From: an uncultured Clostridia bacterium
GTDB taxonomy: Bacteria; Bacillota; Clostridia; Lachnospirales; Lachnospiraceae
DNA: 64,000 bases
Assembly: GCA_947303805.1 (NCBI GenBank)
Contig: CAMYZE010000005.1
Span: forward strand, 62,001-126,000
Direction: 5' to 3'
Part shown: one piece after another, positions 20,815 through 30,934 of the stretch
Position numbering within the stretch: the first letter of the stretch is position 1
Layout: each line of letters begins with the position of its first letter
The notes under the pieces: generated by a model
The model's input: the letters and a program-made list of their open reading frames with translations, nothing else
What the model was told of the DNA's origin: nothing
Databases searched by the model: none
Made by a program: the position numbers and the translations under genes

Positions 20815-22134
20815 TTAATTATTAAAATTATATCTTTCAATATCATCCTCCGAAATTTCATCACCATATTGAACTTCTATAAAATGTAAATCTGTAATTG
20901 CCTTAAGCATATGTTTTTGTCCTTTTTTTATAGTAAGCACATCACCGGCTTTGACATTTTTCTCTACATCATCTAAGATGAATAATCCATCGCCACCTAT
21001 AATTGTCCACACTTCATCTCTATGATTGTGTTTTTGGTAACTTATGCTCTTTCCTTCTTTTATAAACAAGTGCTTTGTAAGAGAGTTTTTATATATATCA
21101 AGAACTTGAAAATCTCCCCAAGCCCTTTCTTCATACATTGGTCTATTGTCTATTTTTTCAACTAACGGTTTATTATAACTTGACTCATTTTTATTTGATA
21201 CAAATATCCCATCAGGACTTGCTGCCACAACTGTATTATTAAGTCCCATAGCTATAATTGGTATATTTAATTCATTTATAATGTTAGCATTATTACTCTT
21301 ATTGTCAATAATTACATTGCCAATGGTTTTATCTGTCATTACTTCAGTTAAAGTATTCCAAGTACCAATATCTTTCCACTCGCCATCATACTTAACAACA
21401 TCAATATTTTTTTCTTTTTCAACTACTGCATAATCAAAACTGATTTTGGTTAATGAATCATATTTATCATATAAATCTTTGTAGTCAGTAAAACTAATTA
21501 ATTCGTGTGCCTTATCAATAATGTATTTAAGTTTGAAGCAGAATACTCCACCATTCCATAGAGCTCCATCTAATATAAGCTTTTTAGCATCTGATTCTGT
21601 GGGTTTTTCTATAAACTTATCTACAACCATAGACTCTTGCTCATCCTTACGAAGAACAATGTAGCCATATTTTTCACTTGGGTAGGTTGGTTTAATTCCT
21701 ATAAGTCCGATACTATTTGATGATACCTTCATTTTTTCATCAAGTTCTTTTAGTGATTTAAAGTAATCATCATCAACATATGGATCAACTGGACTAATTA
21801 TAACTGTATCATTTATATCTAAATTTTTAACATCCTTTAGATACATGCACGCTAGTACTATAGCTGGAAATGTATCTCTTCTACATGGTTCTATAGAAAT
21901 ATTTATATTGTCTCCAAGTTGATTTTTAAGAGTCGGCACTTGTGCATTTGAAGTTGCAACCGTGATATTTGCTTCATTATCAACATTCATAATCTGACGA
22001 TATACTCTTTGGACCATTGATTCATAGCTACCATCATCAGTCTTTAATATTTTTATAAATTGTTTTGATCTTATCTCATTTGATAGTGGCCAAAGTCTCT
22101 TCCCTGATCCACCTGATAAAAGAATATAATTCAT
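20815..22134 (-). CDS. manC: mannose-1-phosphate guanylyltransferase with cupin domain
   Basis: A 439-residue ManC. The nucleotidyltransferase domain (about 1-280) begins LLSGGSGKRLWPLSNE and contains FIEKPT; a cupin of the type-II phosphomannose isomerase family closes the protein (about 335-432, with QKHNHRDEVW and metal-site histidines). It makes GDP-mannose from mannose 1-phosphate. It abuts fcl and precedes gmd's product in the same unit, so GDP-mannose probably feeds GDP-fucose. No phosphomannomutase is in the window. The C-terminal cupin lacks the long linker seen in proteobacterial ManC, so isomerase activity is uncertain. Confidence 0.85.
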   Translation of the reverse strand: MNYILLSGGSGKRLWPLSNEIRSKQFIKILKTDDGSYESMVQRVYRQIMNVDNEANITVATSNAQVPTLKNQLGDNINISIEPCRRDTFPAIVLACMYLKDVKNLDINDTVIISPVDPYVDDDYFKSLKELDEKMKVSSNSIGLIGIKPTYPSEKYGYIVLRKDEQESMVVDKFIEKPTESDAKKLILDGALWNGGVFCFKLKYIIDKAHELISFTDYKDLYDKYDSLTKISFDYAVVEKEKNIDVVKYDGEWKDIGTWNTLTEVMTDKTIGNVIIDNKSNNANIINELNIPIIAMGLNNTVVAASPDGIFVSNKNESSYNKPLVEKIDNRPMYEERAWGDFQVLDIYKNSLTKHLFIKEGKSISYQKHNHRDEVWTIIGGDGLFILDDVEKNVKAGDVLTIKKGQKHMLKAITDLHFIEVQYGDEISEDDIERYNFNN

Positions 22135-23076
22135 CTATCTTTCTACCCTCATAGCATTATTTAAAAAATCTTCATATGCAAGTTTTATACCGTCTTCAAG
22201 TTCAGTCTTATATTTCCATCCTAGTTTATATGCTTTAGTTACATCTAATAATTTTCTTGGTGTTCCATTTGGCTTTGTTGTATCCCACTTAATTTCACCA
22301 TTATATCCTACTATCTTTGCTACAAGTTTTGTCAAATCTTTTATGCTAATCTCTTTACCAGTTCCTGCATTTACTGTCTCATTTCCACTATAGTTATTCA
22401 TAAGGAATACACATAGCTCTGCTAAATCATCTACATATAAGAACTCTCTAAGCGGAGAACCATCTCCCCAGCATGTTACTTCTTTCAACCCACTTATCTT
22501 TGCTTCATGAAATCTTCTTATAAGAGCAGGCAGTACATGACTATGTTCAGGGTGATAATTATCATTTGGTCCATAAAGATTTGTAGGCATTACAGATATA
22601 TAATCTGTTCCATATTGTTTATTTAAAAATTCACAATATTTAAGTCCTGAAATTTTAGCAAGTGCATAAGCTTCATTTGTCTTTTCAAGTTCGCCTGTAA
22701 GTAAGTATTCTTCTTTAATTGGCTGCTGTGCCATTCGTGGATATATACATGACGAACCAAGAAATTCTAATTTCTTACAACCATTCTTCCATGCAGCATT
22801 TATAACATTCATTTCAAGTATCATATTTTCATACATGAAGTCTGCAAGTGCTGCGCTGTTGGCGCCTATTCCACCAACTTTAGCCGCTGCTAAAAAAACA
22901 TATTCAGGTTTCTCTTTAATAAAAAAACTTTCTACATCTATCTGTCTAGTAAGGTCAAGTTCTCTATGTAATTTAAGAATTAAATTATTATAGCCTTCTT
23001 TCTTTAATTCTCTGACAATGGCAGAACCAACCATTCCATTATGCCCAGCTACATAAATTTTTGAATCTTTATTCAT
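22135..23076 (-). CDS. fcl: GDP-L-fucose synthase
   Basis: A 313-residue SDR epimerase/reductase. [10 protein letters not shown] (about 10-19) binds [19 protein letters not shown] (about 105-119) carries the catalytic Ser/Cys, and the Tyr-x3-Lys pair is YALAK (about 136-140); the C-terminal [13 protein letters not shown] is typical of WcaG/Fcl. It converts GDP-4-keto-6-deoxymannose to GDP-L-fucose in two epimerisations and a reduction. It ends directly before manC and follows gmd by 11 bases. Confidence 0.9.
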   Translation of the reverse strand: MNKDSKIYVAGHNGMVGSAIVRELKKEGYNNLILKLHRELDLTRQIDVESFFIKEKPEYVFLAAAKVGGIGANSAALADFMYENMILEMNVINAAWKNGCKKLEFLGSSCIYPRMAQQPIKEEYLLTGELEKTNEAYALAKISGLKYCEFLNKQYGTDYISVMPTNLYGPNDNYHPEHSHVLPALIRRFHEAKISGLKEVTCWGDGSPLREFLYVDDLAELCVFLMNNYSGNETVNAGTGKEISIKDLTKLVAKIVGYNGEIKWDTTKPNGTPRKLLDVTKAYKLGWKYKTELEDGIKLAYEDFLNNAMRVER

Positions 23077-23087
23077 AATTTAAAACT

Positions 23088-24128
23088 TTACTCATTTGAA
23101 AACATTTTCTCTTGCTTTGCAAGCTTAAAATCATGCTCGCTCATAATTCTAACAAGTTCTTCATAAGAAGTTTTTTGTGGATTCCATCTAAGTTTTTCTT
23201 TTGCTTTAGTTGGATCACCAAGAAGATTTACAACATCAGTCGGCCTATAAAACTTTTCAGAAACTTCTACTACAACTTTACCAGTTTTAATGTCTATTCC
23301 TTTTTCGTTAATCTCTTTTCCTTCCCACTTGAGTTCTATGCCGACATTCTTAAATGCTAAAGTCGCGAACTCTCTAACTGTATGTTGAACACCAGTAGCT
23401 ATTACATAGTCATCCGGCTTTTCTGCTTGGAGAATTAACCACATACATTCTACATAGTCTTTTGCATATCCCCAGTCACGAAGCGAGTCGAGATTTCCAA
23501 GATATAATTTTTCTTGCAGTCCACAGGCTATTCTACCTGCAGCAAGAGTAATCTTTCTAGTTACAAAAGTTTCTCCTCTTCTCTCTGACTCATGGTTAAA
23601 TAAAATCCCATTTGATATAAACATATCATATGCTTCTCTATATTCTTTAGAAATCCAAAATGCATATTGTTTAGCTACTGCATATGGACTATATGGATGA
23701 AATGGTGTAGTTTCACTTTGTGGAACTTCTTCTACTTTTCCATAAAGTTCTGAAGTTGAAGCTTGATATATTCTAGTTTTTTTATTAAGTCCAAGCATTC
23801 TAACTGCTTCTACGATACGAAGTGTTCCAACAGCATCTACATTTGCAGTAAACTCTGGTTCTTCAAAACTTACTTGCACATGACTTTGAGCTGCAAGATT
23901 ATATATTTCATCTGGCTCAATTTCTTTGATAATTCTAACTATGTTGAGGGAATCAGTCATATCACCATAGTGAAGTTTAATTTTATCTTCAATATGAACT
24001 ATTCGGTCATGTCTTTCAGTAGAATTTCTTCTTATGATTCCATGTACTTCATAACCTTTGTCTAACAAAAATTCTGCTAAGAATGATCCATCTTGACCTG
24101 TTATTCCTGTTATAAGTGCTTTCTTCAA
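23088..24128 (-). CDS. gmd: GDP-mannose 4,6-dehydratase
   Basis: A dehydratase of about 346 residues. The true start is TTG at 24128 ([15 protein letters not shown]), eight bases after AGGAGATAT; the in-frame extension to 24152 is repeat [18 protein letters not shown] binds [16 protein letters not shown] carries the catalytic Ser/Glu, YSPYAVAK the Tyr-x3-Lys, and [18 protein letters not shown] is the Gmd signature. It makes GDP-4-keto-6-deoxymannose for fcl. The Shine-Dalgarno is the last part of an intergenic repeat (see 24141-24200). Confidence 0.9.
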   Translation of the reverse strand: MKKALITGITGQDGSFLAEFLLDKGYEVHGIIRRNSTERHDRIVHIEDKIKLHYGDMTDSLNIVRIIKEIEPDEIYNLAAQSHVQVSFEEPEFTANVDAVGTLRIVEAVRMLGLNKKTRIYQASTSELYGKVEEVPQSETTPFHPYSPYAVAKQYAFWISKEYREAYDMFISNGILFNHESERRGETFVTRKITLAAGRIACGLQEKLYLGNLDSLRDWGYAKDYVECMWLILQAEKPDDYVIATGVQHTVREFATLAFKNVGIELKWEGKEINEKGIDIKTGKVVVEVSEKFYRPTDVVNLLGDPTKAKEKLRWNPQKTSYEELVRIMSEHDFKLAKQEKMFSNE

Positions 24129-24140
24129 TATATCTCCTAT

Positions 24141-24200
24141 CGGGCTCCGCAAGTACCGCCACTACATTTACGGGCTCGTAAAACTCGCCCATACATTTTA
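24141..24200. repeat. two tandem 30-base GC-rich hairpin repeats
   Basis: Two adjacent 30-base units (24141-24170 and 24171-24200) both begin CGGGCTC and end in a TACATTT(A/T)A tail. Each can fold around GGGC...GCCC arms. They fill the gap between the WecG/TagA gene and gmd and are far more GC-rich than their surroundings. Related units lie at 33375-33404 and 43967-43996, all in the same orientation relative to transcription. Confidence 0.75.
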
Positions 24201-24944
24201 CTTTCCAAGTATTACAGCATATATAATAAATTTTATATTTGTATATAAGTATCTTGAAAATAATCTTACTGGATCTTGTATAAGCCTATAGAGCCACTCA
24301 AGATTTAATTTTTGCATCCACATAGGTGCTCTCTTTATGTTACCCGCTAGATAGTCAAATGCTGCACCAACACCAATCATTAAGGCATTAACTTTATTTT
24401 TATGATCATACATCCAATTTTCTTGTTTTGGTGCTCCTAATCCCACCCAGACAAAGTCGGGATTTGATTTGTTTATATTATCAACAACTTGAAAATCTTC
24501 TTCAGCTGTAAGTTTTCTAAATGGTGGGCTATATGTGCCAACAATATTTACATTGCCATATTTTTCATTAATTGCTAATTTAAGTTTATCTAAAGTTTCA
24601 TTTGTAGATCCATAGAAATAATGCTTATATTTTTTATCAGCACTAATTTTTAGTATTTCATTAAGTAAATCTGGTCCAGTAGTTCTCTGCATTTCTATGT
24701 ATCCTCTTTTTCTACCAACACTTGATAATGGTCCTCCGTCTGGTATTGAAAGAATTGAATTGTTTTGAATATTTAGATAATCTTTATTATCATATGCCAT
24801 TACAGTAGTGTGGACATTTGAAACACAGATATATTGTCCCTGAATTATTTTTATATTATTAGTAATAAACTCTAGAAGCGTCTGCATATTTACTGCAGCA
24901 ATGTGAACACCTAAAATTCTACACATTCTAATATTGCTTTTCAT
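24198..24944 (-). CDS. WecG/TagA/CpsF family glycosyltransferase
   Basis: A 248-residue WecG/TagA/CpsF protein. NVHTTVMAYDN, SIPDGGPLSSVGR (about 86-98, with the catalytic-type Asp), DFVWVGLGAPKQENWM (about 173-188) and GVGAAFDYLAGNIKRAP are the defining motifs, and the C-terminus has RLIQDPVRLFSRY. Family members transfer ManNAc or ManNAc-uronate to a lipid-linked GlcNAc. Here an acceptor primed by the WbaP-like enzyme and a donor from the wbp module would fit, although no 2-epimerase was found. No close Shine-Dalgarno precedes the ATG. Confidence 0.85.
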   Translation of the reverse strand: MKSNIRMCRILGVHIAAVNMQTLLEFITNNIKIIQGQYICVSNVHTTVMAYDNKDYLNIQNNSILSIPDGGPLSSVGRKRGYIEMQRTTGPDLLNEILKISADKKYKHYFYGSTNETLDKLKLAINEKYGNVNIVGTYSPPFRKLTAEEDFQVVDNINKSNPDFVWVGLGAPKQENWMYDHKNKVNALMIGVGAAFDYLAGNIKRAPMWMQKLNLEWLYRLIQDPVRLFSRYLYTNIKFIIYAVILGK

Positions 24945-24975
24945 GATATAACGTTGAATGGAACTATTCCTTTAA

Positions 24976-26814
24976 TTATTCTAAAATATTAAAAATTAAA
25001 CTATTACCATTTTTCTCGGCCTTATATAAATGCGTTCTATTTTTTAAATTTGTACCAAATACATGCCCGTATCTTTCATTGAAACTATTTCCTACACTAT
25101 ATGGATAAATATAATCAAAACCTTTTAGTAGATCTACAAGCTCGTTTTCATTGTATTTGCTGTCCCAAAATGTCTCAGAATTTACATTAACATTAAGAGT
25201 TCTAAATATCCTATTATCGAGATAGTGATATTGAAAAATTGCTCCCATTAATGGCGTTCCATTCTCTTGCAAAATTAATATTCTTGAGTTCTTTAAACTT
25301 TTATCGACAATTTCCCAATCATTTTTTAATTTAGTTTCAATAGAATTACTAATACTTTTCTTACAATAATATTTTTTTTGTTTGGAAATGAATATACTAA
25401 TTACTAAAATCAAACTTATAAAAAACAATACTATGGTATATATATTAATTAATTTATGATTAGTCATAGATTCTTTAGCTAGAAAATATCCACATATCAA
25501 AGGTACTGATATAATATATGAAGATAAATACCTCCATATGCATGCAAGGCCAATAGCTTCATGCTCTGGAAAACAAAATAAATATAAGCATAATATCGCA
25601 AAAGTATAGATTAAATACCCTAAGATGTTAATAGTTAAAAACAATATCAATTTCTTTCCATATTTTTTTATAAAATTTAAGCACAATATGAGATAACTAA
25701 TAATTGATAACAGTACCCACTGGTAATATTTTAAGTATATTGTTCTAAAAGTATATAAATATTTTATAAAATTATTTAATGTCGTTTTTTGATATTCGAG
25801 TCCGCCTCTATTAAAAAGTATATTAAACAATAATCTAAGACTGATTTTTTTATCAATATCAAATTGGTCTACAATTTGACATTTCCTAACATAAATATAC
25901 CAACATGAAATAAAAACAATAGGTATTAAAAACAATAATATATACTTTAAAATAAACTCTAATTTTATTGCTTTTGTCATATACTGCATAATAATAAGTG
26001 TAAAGTATGCTCCTAAAAATAATGCAATGCCCATTTGTTTAATTAAAACCAAAGCAATTCCAGAAACAATATAATCGTATATAGAAAATTTACTGTTAAT
26101 ATTAAATTCAAATGATTTTATCATTAAAGATCCAAATATTATACCCATAGTGCAGTCTGGCAATATACAATATAATGGATTATCAGAATGTATCCTAAAC
26201 ATTGATATATAGTATACTAATACTAAAAGTATTGTTAATATATATTTATTTAGACTTTTATTCTTTAAATACTCAAATATTGGAAATACTATCGAAATAA
26301 CTATCACAATCTGCGCTCTAAATAAATTTTGATCTGAAAAGTTATTAGACAGCCTAGCAAAAATATATTGAAAGATTGCTTGAAATGGCGGGTATGATAA
26401 ATGTGTAGTGGCTATATGCCCTTCAGTAAAATAAAACTTATTTCTCAAAAACATATCTTTTGCAAATGGTGCCCAATGACTAAAGTCATCCCAATGCGTT
26501 AGATATGATTCACTGGTATACCAAATAACAAACAAATATAATACTAAAAATAAAAACAAATTTCTATCTAACAATATACATTTAAGTCGTTCTTTATAAT
26601 TACTATAATTAACAACCACAAAACCAGCAAACAAAATAAAAATAAATACAATTACATATAACCCTATCATTAAACTATCAAAAAAACCAAATATATATAC
26701 TATTGCAATTATAGTATATATGCTAGTAGGTAATGCTTTACAAAATGATGCATTAAATATAAGTGCAATTATAATAGAATAAGTTATTATAAATAATAAT
26801 GGAATAAATACCAT
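24976..26814 (-). CDS. large multi-TM GT-C-like membrane protein
   Basis: A 612-residue protein with about a dozen hydrophobic helices and a soluble C-terminal tail (about 480-612). After the second or third helix a loop carries HWDDFSHWAPFAKDMF (about 108-123) followed by LSYPPFQAIFQY. An acidic pair in the first outside loop is the hallmark of GT-C transferases that use lipid-phosphate sugars. No close named family comes to mind; a Wzy-type polymerase is the main alternative. GGCGGTTGAT precedes the start. Confidence 0.55.
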   Translation of the reverse strand: MVFIPLLFIITYSIIIALIFNASFCKALPTSIYTIIAIVYIFGFFDSLMIGLYVIVFIFILFAGFVVVNYSNYKERLKCILLDRNLFLFLVLYLFVIWYTSESYLTHWDDFSHWAPFAKDMFLRNKFYFTEGHIATTHLSYPPFQAIFQYIFARLSNNFSDQNLFRAQIVIVISIVFPIFEYLKNKSLNKYILTILLVLVYYISMFRIHSDNPLYCILPDCTMGIIFGSLMIKSFEFNINSKFSIYDYIVSGIALVLIKQMGIALFLGAYFTLIIMQYMTKAIKLEFILKYILLFLIPIVFISCWYIYVRKCQIVDQFDIDKKISLRLLFNILFNRGGLEYQKTTLNNFIKYLYTFRTIYLKYYQWVLLSIISYLILCLNFIKKYGKKLILFLTINILGYLIYTFAILCLYLFCFPEHEAIGLACIWRYLSSYIISVPLICGYFLAKESMTNHKLINIYTIVLFFISLILVISIFISKQKKYYCKKSISNSIETKLKNDWEIVDKSLKNSRILILQENGTPLMGAIFQYHYLDNRIFRTLNVNVNSETFWDSKYNENELVDLLKGFDYIYPYSVGNSFNERYGHVFGTNLKNRTHLYKAEKNGNSLIFNILE

Positions 26815-26861
26815 ATCAACCGCCTATTATTAAATTTATGGTAGAGTTAATCTAAAAAAAT

Positions 26862-27803
26862 TTAAGGATCAATATATTTAAGTCTTTTTACAAGATTAAA
26901 ATAATTTTCAAAATCTCTTTTATCTTTTTCGACGATAAATGACAATATCAATCCCGAAAAATAAGAAATAATTGATGCCATATATATAAACCCACACATA
27001 ATAAGAGTCGGAAACTTAGGAACTAAGCCAGTGTGTCTAAACTCTAACAATATAGGTATAAAGAAAACAGTAGAAATGATTGCTAATAAAACCGAAAAAA
27101 TTGAAAAAAACTGCATCGGCTTATAGTTCTTATACAGCTTAAAAAAAGTAAAGATAACCTTCAGTCCATCTGGAATAGTGTTAAGTTTCGAAGGCGATTC
27201 TTGTGGTCTATCTTTATAATCTATAACTACATTCTTTATATTCATATTTCTATATACTGCATGTATTGTCATCTCAGTTTCTATTTCAAATCCTCTAGAC
27301 AATACAGGAAATGTTTTTACAAATTCATAAGACATACATCTAAAACCAGTCATTATGTCTTTAATATTTGTTTTAAAAAACTTATTGATTATAAATCTAA
27401 CAAATGCATTGCCAATATTGTGAAAAGGTCTCTTGTTTTCTGAAAAATATTGAGATGAAAGCCTGTCGCCTATAACCATGTCATATCTGTCTTTTAATAT
27501 ATATTCACACATTTCATTAACTTTAGATAATGAATATGTATCATCAGCATCAACAATTACATAACACTCTGCATCTATATCTCTAAACATTGTTCTAACA
27601 ACATTACCCTTACCCTGTTTTCTCTCATATCGCACAATTGCACCATTATTTTGGGCAATTTCATCAGATTTATCACTTGAATTATTATCATATACATAAA
27701 TAATTGCATTAGGTAAATAGCTTTTAAAATCATTAATAACTTTTTTAATTGTAAACTTTTCGTTATAACATGGTATTAATACAGCAATTCTATCCATATT
27801 CAA
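26862..27803 (-). CDS. GT2 glycosyltransferase, DPM1/GtrB-like
   Basis: A 313-residue family 2 transferase: VLIPCYNEKFTIKKVI at the start, VYDNNSSDKSD, VIVDADDTY (DxD-type, about 84-92) and GDRLSS, then two C-terminal membrane helices (about 232-300). GtrB-like enzymes load a sugar onto undecaprenyl phosphate for a GT-C partner, and the GtrII-type gene just upstream is a fitting partner. The start is TTG at 27803 or ATG at 27797; GAGGCGAG lies in range of both. Confidence 0.8.
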   Translation of the reverse strand: MNMDRIAVLIPCYNEKFTIKKVINDFKSYLPNAIIYVYDNNSSDKSDEIAQNNGAIVRYERKQGKGNVVRTMFRDIDAECYVIVDADDTYSLSKVNEMCEYILKDRYDMVIGDRLSSQYFSENKRPFHNIGNAFVRFIINKFFKTNIKDIMTGFRCMSYEFVKTFPVLSRGFEIETEMTIHAVYRNMNIKNVVIDYKDRPQESPSKLNTIPDGLKVIFTFFKLYKNYKPMQFFSIFSVLLAIISTVFFIPILLEFRHTGLVPKFPTLIMCGFIYMASIISYFSGLILSFIVEKDKRDFENYFNLVKRLKYIDP

Positions 27804-27886
27804 AATAAACTCGCCTCTCTTAACAATTTCATTAAATTTAAATTACATTAAATGTAATTTGTGAAGATTTAATACATATTAATATG

Positions 27887-29515
27887 CTATTCTGAAACTT
27901 TCACATACACCGTCCCATCTATATCAAAAATTGATTCATAACTCGGAAAAGGTTTTCTATTAATAAAATTTTCATCTTCATATAAGTAAGCAGATTTCAT
28001 ATACTTGTCTACATCAGCAACATAATTCAAATTCATGCACCTATCTATTAATCCTTCATATGAAAACTGCATCCATTCAATGTTTGTTTTACTATTTCCC
28101 CAAAAGTTTCCTACTTTGGCAAAATCATTTATACAATCTCTATTACTTAGACGACGAAAACTATGAGTTGTCACTTTGAATAATTCATTTTTAACCGGAA
28201 CTCCAAGTAACACTACATTATTAATTGGGTTGATATCTAAGTCTGAGCTTTGAAAATATAAATTATCAATTCTGCCAATAATTTGATTAACTAAACTTAT
28301 GGAAGCATTTCTATAATCATACATAGCAAATGTATCTACCATAAGCTGATTAAATCTTCCATGTAGTATAATTAGAAAGACGGTCAACATTGTAATTGTG
28401 CTTTTTTTGTAAATGCTAAAATCATATAGATTGAATATTATCATTCCAATTAGAGTAAACAATATTGCAAATGCTATAGTCCCTTGTCCAGAAACTCCTT
28501 CAGTTGTAGCAGCTAAGAACGTAGTTATCGACAAAGCAGAAGGTATTAATAATAAAACAATTATGATAAAAACTATCCTAAATAGTGATAAATTTTTTTT
28601 AATCAATTTATAAATTATTAATAAAATTGAGATTATGATTAATAACCAACCAACCATATATAAATTTAATGCATCAGACTTAAAAGATTTGCCTGAAAAA
28701 TATAAATAAAAGTTATTAAATGAATTCACAAATTTATTCGGAACATTTAGTATCATTTCAGTAAAGTGTAAATTGTCAGCTCCTTTATAATTAGATGCTG
28801 ATATGTGTAGAACTTTTAGTATTACATCCCAAAAATATTTATATATTATCATACCTATTATAAACGAAATAACTGTATCTAATAAAGGTTTAAAAAAACT
28901 TGTTAATGAATTATTATGATTATTATAAGTATGAATTATAAAATACATCATAGCTATTAATAGTGTAACAGCCACTTGTGTTTGATATAAAGCTAAAGAT
29001 AACATTATAAAAAGCGAACTAAGTAATAATTTCAATACATATGATAATAAATTAGCTTCTTCAAACTTTATTAGCATATATGAAGCGATAACAGCAAACA
29101 AAAAGCCTAATGAAAAAGCAGTCGATGTATATCTATATGATAACCATATACACACAGTAGAACTTGAAACAGTTATAAGAGATAGGAATACACCTCTTTT
29201 GTTAACCATATCAAAAATTATTAAAATCAAATATAGTCCAAAGCACAAGTAGAATAATGATAAAATTGAAATCAATGGCTCAATTGCTATACCAAGCCTT
29301 AATATGCACAACACAGGAATAAAGAATCTACCTATCATTATTTCCCACTCATTTGCTATATGAGAATTACCATGACATAATCCATCATAAGTATTAACTA
29401 AATTATTGTTAATAAAAAAACTGTATAAAACATACGATATTGCTAACAACCAAACTAACACTTTAATATTAGATTTGATTGCTATTATGTTAGTTTTAAA
29501 ATTTGAAAATCCCAT
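27887..29515 (-). CDS. GtrII-like glucosyltransferase domain membrane protein
   Basis: A 542-residue membrane protein with about ten helices. The first outside loop (NTYDGLCHGNSHIANEWEIMIGRFF) matches the pattern of the Gtr/GtrII-type serotype-conversion transferases, with an Asp and a WE...GR segment; I quote only part of it here. Such proteins move a sugar from undecaprenyl phosphate to a growing polysaccharide on the outer face. It lies between the sugar-phosphate transferase and the GtrB-like gene. No clear Shine-Dalgarno before ATG 29515, which follows the upstream stop by six bases. Confidence 0.7.
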   Translation of the reverse strand: MGFSNFKTNIIAIKSNIKVLVWLLAISYVLYSFFINNNLVNTYDGLCHGNSHIANEWEIMIGRFFIPVLCILRLGIAIEPLISILSLFYLCFGLYLILIIFDMVNKRGVFLSLITVSSSTVCIWLSYRYTSTAFSLGFLFAVIASYMLIKFEEANLLSYVLKLLLSSLFIMLSLALYQTQVAVTLLIAMMYFIIHTYNNHNNSLTSFFKPLLDTVISFIIGMIIYKYFWDVILKVLHISASNYKGADNLHFTEMILNVPNKFVNSFNNFYLYFSGKSFKSDALNLYMVGWLLIIISILLIIYKLIKKNLSLFRIVFIIIVLLLIPSALSITTFLAATTEGVSGQGTIAFAILFTLIGMIIFNLYDFSIYKKSTITMLTVFLIILHGRFNQLMVDTFAMYDYRNASISLVNQIIGRIDNLYFQSSDLDINPINNVVLLGVPVKNELFKVTTHSFRRLSNRDCINDFAKVGNFWGNSKTNIEWMQFSYEGLIDRCMNLNYVADVDKYMKSAYLYEDENFINRKPFPSYESIFDIDGTVYVKVSE

Positions 29516-29521
29516 TAAAAA

Positions 29522-30934
29522 CTATTTTGCCCCTTCCCTTTTAAACACTACTTTAATAGTCTTAAATATTATCGCCGCATCCTTCCACAGTGAAAAGTTC
29601 TTTATATACTCAGTGTCGAGTCTCACCACTTCTTCAAAGTCTTTAATTTCCGACCTACCGCTTACCTGCCAAAGTCCTGTTATACCAGGCTTAATAGCAA
29701 GGCGGGCTCTATGATGTAAATCATATTTATTCCATTCATCAAGTGTAGGTGGTCTAGTGCCCACTACAGACATTTCACCTTTCAGTACATTTATAAACTG
29801 TGGGAACTCATCTATTGAAGTTTTTCTTATGCACTCACCAATGCCTTTAATAATTCTTGGGTCATTTTCGATCTTAAACATCATCTGATCTTTATTTTCA
29901 TTTTGATTTGCTAGTTCTTTCTTTCTATCTTCTGCATCAAGATACATACTTCTAAACTTTATCATCTTAAAAACTTTTCCATTTCTACCAACTCTATCTT
30001 GAACGAAGAATATAGGTCCTTTTGATTTGCACTTTATGATTGGTCCTATAACAATTGTTAAAATCAATGTGACTAAAGAACCGATTATTCCAAACACTAT
30101 ATCCATAAATCTTTTAACGATTAATTGAAGTGGATTTATAGTATTTATAGTGCTAGTAACAACAGTGGTATCAGCGATATTTTCAACTATAAGTTTATTG
30201 TTGCTGCCAACTATATCTTCTATACCATTATATTCAATATGGAGCACTATTCCCATCAAACTAAGCTTTTTTATAATGTCATGTGCATCAAAATCTCCGA
30301 CTGATAACAATATTTCATCAATATATTCTTTCTGAAGATAGCTAAATAAATTATCTTTATTAGCTACTACTTTTATGCCGTCAATCTCATTTGCAGTGTT
30401 ATTATCAAGTAATATTAAACCTTTTATAGTAATATCATTGACAGTGTTTTTAATCTTTCTTATTAACTCTGAAGCTTTATTATTTAATGTGATAATTATA
30501 AATTGTCTACTAGTTTTATTTTTAAGTATTTTTTTTAGTATTGATTTATATATAAGTCTTAATATATATGATGTGATTAAATAAAAAAAAGGAAAAGTAA
30601 TAATTGTATTTCTAGAAACATCTTCGCTAGTTTTTGAAATAAACAAATATAATACGAGAAATAGTGTGGTTAAGATAACTTGTTTTATAGAAGCATAGAA
30701 CTCGAGTTGTCTTCCTCTTTTAAGTACATCTTGCATACTATTAAATATATAACATGTCACAAGATTTAAACCAATAAGTATAATCATGGCTGCTCTATAA
30801 GACTTGTTGTCAAATAGTGCTAAGTTACCATGCCTTACAAAGTACGCAATGACAAATGAAACTTCCATGCAAAAAATATCAAGTAATATAAAATCTATAT
30901 GTTTAGAGAATCTTCCCTTAGATGACAAATACAT
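29522..30934 (-). CDS. polyprenyl glycosylphosphotransferase (WbaP-like initiating enzyme)
   Basis: A 470-residue initiating sugar-phosphate transferase. Four to five N-terminal helices (about 10-130) are followed by a Rossmann-like domain and the catalytic C-terminal domain (about 275-470): KRFMDIVFG, FVQDRVGRNGKVFKMIKFRSM, DEFPQFINVLKGEMSVVGTRP and PGITGLWQVSGRS. It attaches the first sugar phosphate to undecaprenyl phosphate. Its ATG overlaps the AI-2E gene stop. As the first glycan gene of the unit it marks the start of polysaccharide assembly; the sugar could be GlcNAc, Gal or Glc phosphate. Confidence 0.9.
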   Translation of the reverse strand: MYLSSKGRFSKHIDFILLDIFCMEVSFVIAYFVRHGNLALFDNKSYRAAMIILIGLNLVTCYIFNSMQDVLKRGRQLEFYASIKQVILTTLFLVLYLFISKTSEDVSRNTIITFPFFYLITSYILRLIYKSILKKILKNKTSRQFIIITLNNKASELIRKIKNTVNDITIKGLILLDNNTANEIDGIKVVANKDNLFSYLQKEYIDEILLSVGDFDAHDIIKKLSLMGIVLHIEYNGIEDIVGSNNKLIVENIADTTVVTSTINTINPLQLIVKRFMDIVFGIIGSLVTLILTIVIGPIIKCKSKGPIFFVQDRVGRNGKVFKMIKFRSMYLDAEDRKKELANQNENKDQMMFKIENDPRIIKGIGECIRKTSIDEFPQFINVLKGEMSVVGTRPPTLDEWNKYDLHHRARLAIKPGITGLWQVSGRSEIKDFEEVVRLDTEYIKNFSLWKDAAIIFKTIKVVFKREGAK

